DNA of 64,000 nucleotides from Bacillota bacterium (GTDB taxonomy: Bacteria; Bacillota; Negativicutes; DSM-13327), in NCBI GenBank assembly GCA_017889585.1, contig JAGFZX010000013.1:1-64000 (forward strand), given 5' to 3'. Positions 60,454-64,000 of this stretch are shown here, in pieces. The position numbers were made by a program, and so were the translations under genes. The stretch's first letter is position 1, and each line of letters opens with the position of its first letter. The notes beneath the pieces were generated by a model. The model worked only from the letters and a program-made list of their open reading frames with translations. It had not been told where the DNA came from and made no database searches.

Positions 60454-61517
60454 ACTGCCCCTTCTTTCATAAAAGCAAGGATCGCCTTCAATAAATCGTC
60501 ATTTTCTAGAGGTGTACCAACTGTAAATCGAATGCAATTGATGAGACCAGGGGCAGCGCTAAAATCTCTAATGCCGATATTTTTTGCTGATAAATAGGCG
60601 CTAAGTTCCTCAGACTTTGTTGTTCTGATTAAGATAAAATTCGTTTCTGACGGATATACCTTAATACCAGCAATAGCTTCCAGGGAACCTGTCAAACGCT
60701 TGCGCTCAGCGATCATCTGCTCAAGGCCTGGCATAAATTCATCACGCATTTGATACAGAATTTCAGCAGTGGCCAGGGATAATGAATTAATATGATATGG
60801 CATGAGTACTCGTTCCAGCATCGTGATAATATCAGCATTCGCCAGCACATACCCTACACGAGCAGCAGCCAAGCCATAGGCTTTGGAGAAAGTCCGGGCA
60901 ATAATGACATTATCATATTTATTCATTAGGTCTACTGCCGACTGTCCGTAAAATTCAAAATATGCTTCATCAACAAGTACTGGACATTTTGCCTGACTGA
61001 CAATGTATTCAATGTCTTCATGGGGCATAACAGTGCCTGTAGGATTATTCGGATTACATAAAATGATAAGCTTGGCATTAGACTCCTCTGCCGCCTGGAG
61101 AACTTTATCCCTCGGTACAGAATAATCTGCGCCTAGTTGTACAGGAACAGGATGACTATCAGTCACTTGAGCATACACAGCATACATGGAAAAAGATGGT
61201 ACAGGAAAAATAATACTCCGTCCTGGTCCACCAAATACCTGACATAATGCCATGATAATTTCACTGGATCCATTGCCAATTTGCACATTCTGAATGTTCA
61301 TATTAAAGCTTTCTGCAATTTGGGCGCGCAGATCCCGCATACCTATCTCAGGATAACGATTAAATGCCAGATATTCTAACCTATTCATCACCCGCTCACG
61401 GACTAAGGGCGGCAAATTATTAGGACTTTCATTAGCATCTAGTTTGATATCCCAGTCTTTTTCTTCTACTGAATAAGGCTTTATTTTTTCTAGGCCTGGT
61501 CTATAATCAAATATCAT
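60450..61517 (-). CDS. hisC: Histidinol-phosphate aminotransferase
   Basis: A 355-residue fold type I aminotransferase: 'IKLDANESPNNLPPLVRERVMN', 'VQIGNGSSEIIMALCQVF', 'LCNPNNPTGTVMP' and the PLP-lysine in 'IARTFSKAYGLAAARVGY'. Start codon overlaps the hisD stop by one base. Confidence 0.96.
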   Translation of the reverse strand: MIFDYRPGLEKIKPYSVEEKDWDIKLDANESPNNLPPLVRERVMNRLEYLAFNRYPEIGMRDLRAQIAESFNMNIQNVQIGNGSSEIIMALCQVFGGPGRSIIFPVPSFSMYAVYAQVTDSHPVPVQLGADYSVPRDKVLQAAEESNAKLIILCNPNNPTGTVMPHEDIEYIVSQAKCPVLVDEAYFEFYGQSAVDLMNKYDNVIIARTFSKAYGLAAARVGYVLANADIITMLERVLMPYHINSLSLATAEILYQMRDEFMPGLEQMIAERKRLTGSLEAIAGIKVYPSETNFILIRTTKSEELSAYLSAKNIGIRDFSAAPGLINCIRFTVGTPLENDDLLKAILAFMKEGAV

Positions 61518-62857
61518 TATTTTCCCCTCACTTTAATAGCATTAGCATGGGCCGTTAGCCCTTCAGATTCTGCCAGTGCAATCACCTGATTAGATACTGC
61601 ATCAAGGGCTTCTTGGGTATAGGCAATAATGCTCGTTTTTTTCATAAAGGTTTCTACATTGAGCACTGAATAAAAACGTGATGTTCCCCCTGTGGGCAGT
61701 ATATGGTTTGGTCCCGCAAAATAATCACCCAAAGGTTCTGGAGAATAAGGTCCTAAGAATACTGCTCCTGCATTACGCACATAAGGCAGCATGGCAAAAG
61801 GCTGCTGCGTTAATATTTCTAAATGTTCAGGTGCTGATAAATTGGCTAGCTCCATGGCCTCCATCATATCTTCCACAATGATAATTAAGCCATTACGATC
61901 AAGAGCAGCCTGGGCAATCTCCTTACGAGGTAACTGGGCCAATTGATGTTCAAGCTCAGTAACTACCTTCTCAGCGAGTTCCTTACTATCAGTGACTAAA
62001 ATACTAGAAGAGAGTACATCATGTTCTGCTTGGCTGAGCATATCAGCGGCAATATAGGAGGGATCAGCTGCACTATCAGCCACAATTAAAATTTCACTAG
62101 GACCTGCTAGCATATCAATGCCACAATGTCCATACACAGCTTTCTTTGCCAATGTCACAAATATATTACCAGGTCCAGTGATCTTATCCACCTGAGGAAT
62201 GATTTCTGTACCAAAGGCCAAAGCGGCAACAGCCTGAGCCCCACCCACTTTGAAAATCCGAGTCACACCAGCCTCCCGAGCTGCTGTCAGTACATAGGGA
62301 TTGACACTGCCATCCTTGGCTGGAGGCACTACCATGATAATTTCCTTAACCCCAGCAACAGCAGCTGGTACTGCATTCATAATGACTGACGAGGGATAAG
62401 CCGCCGTTCCCCCAGGTACATAGATTCCTACCCGCTCCAGAGGAATACAGCTTTGGCCTAGCATTGATCCATGTTCACGATAGGTTAGCCAAGATTTGGG
62501 AAGCTGCTCCACATGAAAAGATTTCACATTGGCAATTGCTTGGCGTATAGATGCCAATACCTGCTCATCTACTTGCCCCTGTGCCAGGTTAAACTCTTCC
62601 TCGCTGACTTCGATTGAATCAGCTGTCAAGATTACACCATCAATAGCGTTGGTGTACCGAAAAACAGCCTCATCACCCTGAACACGTACATCATTAACAA
62701 TTTTCTCCACGACCTCTACAGCGGTCAGCTCACTACCAAATACTTCGGCAATACGAGCCTGAGCCACTTCTCCTAGTACCACTTGGTCAAAAGGTGGCTT
62801 TTTCAGTAGTTCTGCCTTTTCCTGAGATGATATATCCTTTATATATATAACTTTCAA
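61517..62857 (-). CDS. hisD: Histidinol dehydrogenase
   Basis: A 446-residue Zn enzyme: 'RVGIYVPGGTAAYPSSVIMNAVPA', 'KVGGAQAVAALAFGTEIIPQVDKITGPGN', 'DMLAGPSEILIVAD', 'DMLSQAEHDVLSSS' (His-Glu-His-Asp region) and 'LGPYSPEPLGDYFAGPNHILPTGG'. Oxidises histidinol to histidine in two NAD steps. Start is TTG 62857, seven bases after GAGG and overlapping the hisG end closely. Confidence 0.96.
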   Translation of the reverse strand: MKVIYIKDISSQEKAELLKKPPFDQVVLGEVAQARIAEVFGSELTAVEVVEKIVNDVRVQGDEAVFRYTNAIDGVILTADSIEVSEEEFNLAQGQVDEQVLASIRQAIANVKSFHVEQLPKSWLTYREHGSMLGQSCIPLERVGIYVPGGTAAYPSSVIMNAVPAAVAGVKEIIMVVPPAKDGSVNPYVLTAAREAGVTRIFKVGGAQAVAALAFGTEIIPQVDKITGPGNIFVTLAKKAVYGHCGIDMLAGPSEILIVADSAADPSYIAADMLSQAEHDVLSSSILVTDSKELAEKVVTELEHQLAQLPRKEIAQAALDRNGLIIIVEDMMEAMELANLSAPEHLEILTQQPFAMLPYVRNAGAVFLGPYSPEPLGDYFAGPNHILPTGGTSRFYSVLNVETFMKKTSIIAYTQEALDAVSNQVIALAESEGLTAHANAIKVRGK

Positions 62858-62859
62858 TG

Positions 62860-63519
62860 TTATGCCTCACTTTCCAGCAACACTTTTAACTCTTCTGTCA
62901 TTTTATGAATACGATCAAATTTCATTTTAAAACTTACCCGATTGGCAATAAAACGAGCAGTAGCCACTTCAATATTTGCCACTTCCACCAATTTATTGGC
63001 CCGGAGTGTACTACCTGTTTCCACAATATCCACAATAATTTCAGCCAAACCTACCATTGGCGCGAGTTCAATGGACCCGTTTAATTTGATAAATTCCATC
63101 TGCATACCCATGCTGTGAAAAAATCGTTCCGCAATATTAGGATACTTTGTAGCTACCCGCATATGGGCATAATCACTTAACTTTTCTTGTTTCAGTGATT
63201 CCGGCACAGCCACCATAAGTCGACAAAGGGCAAATTTCAAATCTAGCAGTTCATATACGTCTTTACTTTCTTCCATTAAGACATCTTTGCCAATAATACC
63301 AATATCAGCTGCCCCATACTCAACATAAGTAGGCAAATCCGCGGTCTTAGTAATAATAAACCGTAACTTTTCTTTTTCATTCGTAATGATTAATTTACGC
63401 GAGTTTTCCGTCAAGTTTTCGGCTGTATAACCGATTTTAGCTAGCATTTCAACTGATTTTCCAAACACTTTACCTTTAGGCAATGCTATCGTAAGATAAT
63501 CCATGTCACTTGAAGTCAT
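62860..63519 (-). CDS. hisG: ATP phosphoribosyltransferase, short form
   Basis: A 219-residue HisG: 'LTIALPKGKVFGKSVEMLAKIGY', 'PTYVEYGAADIGIIGKDVLMEE', 'RVATKYPNIAERFF' and 'MVGLAEIIVDIVETGSTLRANKL' (PRPP loop). It lacks the C-terminal regulatory domain of long HisG, so it should need HisZ, which is not in this window. AGGAGG precedes ATG 63519. First gene of the his operon and first enzyme of the pathway. Confidence 0.96.
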   Translation of the reverse strand: MTSSDMDYLTIALPKGKVFGKSVEMLAKIGYTAENLTENSRKLIITNEKEKLRFIITKTADLPTYVEYGAADIGIIGKDVLMEESKDVYELLDLKFALCRLMVAVPESLKQEKLSDYAHMRVATKYPNIAERFFHSMGMQMEFIKLNGSIELAPMVGLAEIIVDIVETGSTLRANKLVEVANIEVATARFIANRVSFKMKFDRIHKMTEELKVLLESEA

Positions 63520-63568
63520 GAATGTCCTCCTATAATCCTTTAGTTATTTAAAGTATTAACATATAAAT

Positions 63569-63597
63569 ATATTAACACTACTTAAAAAATTCGTCAA
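63569..63597 (-). promoter_or_regulatory. Sigma-A promoter of the his operon
   Basis: Minus-strand TTGACG (63592-63597), 17 bases, TAATAT (63569-63574), about 50 bases upstream of hisG. No T-box or leader peptide is visible in the short leader. Confidence 0.55.
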
Positions 63598-63767
63598 CGA
63601 AAAAGTAGGATTTTGGGGTGTAGATGTAGAATTACTTGGCAGAATAATAAAAAAAAAGACCGTTGAAAGTAAAAACTGCGTCAAACACTAAAATCTCAAA
63701 GGACACAAAATTTATATATGCGTCCCTACTTTTTATCTATAAACTACAAAAAGGGGTGTCGTACACA

Positions 63768-64000
63768 ATGTCTGCATTAAATATCCTCGTAATTAACAGG
63801 CTGGCTGACCGCCATATCGAGGCAATTAAAGCTGTTGCACCTGACAGCAATATTATCTCATGCGATTTACAGCAGGCTGCCGAGCATATAGCTGATACTG
63901 ATATCTTATTAACGTGGGGGGCGATGGATATTCATCCCCTATATCTTACTGCTCCAAAACTCAAATGGGTTCACGCCTTAAGTGCAGGAGTTGAAAATTT
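63768..64000 (+). CDS. D-2-hydroxyacid dehydrogenase family protein, N-terminal part
   Basis: The first ~77 codons of a plus-strand gene cut by the window end. 'LNILVINRLADRHIEAIKAVAP', then 'DILLTWGAMDIHPLYLTAPKLKWVHALSAGVENF' is the catalytic (substrate) domain of NAD-dependent D-2-hydroxyacid dehydrogenases, with 'W-V-H-x-L-S-A-G-V-E' being the typical P-x-L-K-W-I-x-x-x-x-A-G-x-D element. AAGGGGTG precedes ATG 63768. Divergent from hisG. Substrate cannot be told without the rest. Confidence 0.8.
   Translation, partial: MSALNILVINRLADRHIEAIKAVAPDSNIISCDLQQAAEHIADTDILLTWGAMDIHPLYLTAPKLKWVHALSAGVEN

Noticed and set aside
1-64000. tRNA, rRNA or CRISPR arrays
   Set aside because: Looked for T-loop-like words and regularly spaced repeats in the intergenic regions; none found. 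The only sizeable direct repeat is the ncRNA pair at 4771-5625.

Overview
The window is low-GC DNA that looks like a spore-forming member of the Negativicutes (Sporomusa/Pelosinus-like). This is inferred from the combination of a spoVA-type operon with DUF1657 and YetF genes, an H-type small acid-soluble spore protein, a reverse rubrerythrin, Feo iron transport, ferredoxin-dependent 2-oxoacid oxidation and a short-form HisG. No rRNA, tRNA or CRISPR array was found.

Layout. (1) 1-4650: an iron-uptake cluster on the minus strand (two FeoA, FeoB, a Cys-rich FeoB-associated peptide, DUF2325 and DUF3793 proteins) with three clear Fur boxes. (2) 4770-5590: two near-identical ~430-bp tandem copies of an apparently non-coding transcription unit, each with its own promoter, a closing stem joining the RNA ends, and a terminator. 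(3) 5590-11005: a 2-hydroxycarboxylate (malate/citrate type) transporter, the internally deleted remnant of a malic enzyme, a divergent polysaccharide deacetylase and a CitA/DcuS-type two-component system. (4) 11340-16060: a sulfonate/taurine-type ABC importer and an MFS carrier with a structured leader. (5) 16150-21000: DUF1540 protein, reverse rubrerythrin, then the spoVA/DUF1657/YetF sporulation operon. (6) 21190-36290: mixed metabolic and unknown genes (SIMPL, aminotransferase, class III fructose-bisphosphatase, DctA-like carrier, M24 peptidase, SspH, MFS plus divergent LysR, peroxiredoxin, ketopantoate reductase, cupin). (7) 36858-48840: a sigma-54-linked amino-acid/2-oxoacid catabolic region: a PrpR/BkdR-like activator, convergent with a ptb-buk-transporter-vorBAGD-type operon, a Na+/solute symporter and glutamate dehydrogenase. 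Both the ptb operon and gdh have close -24/-12 matches, and a relic of a second sigma-54 activator lies beside the ptb promoter. (8) 49525-54660: Cu/Zn superoxide dismutase plus a 32-residue peptide, HD hydrolase, RluA pseudouridine synthase, a methyltransferase-like membrane protein, SagB-type oxidoreductase and a CBS protein. (9) 54900-57000: an IS200/IS605 tnpB relic beside an orphan TPR protein. (10) 57100-63520: a compact his operon (hisG-D-C-B-H-A-F-IE), followed on the other strand by a truncated D-2-hydroxyacid dehydrogenase.

The most notable unexplained item is the tandem duplicated structured RNA at 4770-5590. Second is the sigma-54 network, with one intact and one decayed activator. 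Function calls are from family motifs read by eye; no database search was possible.
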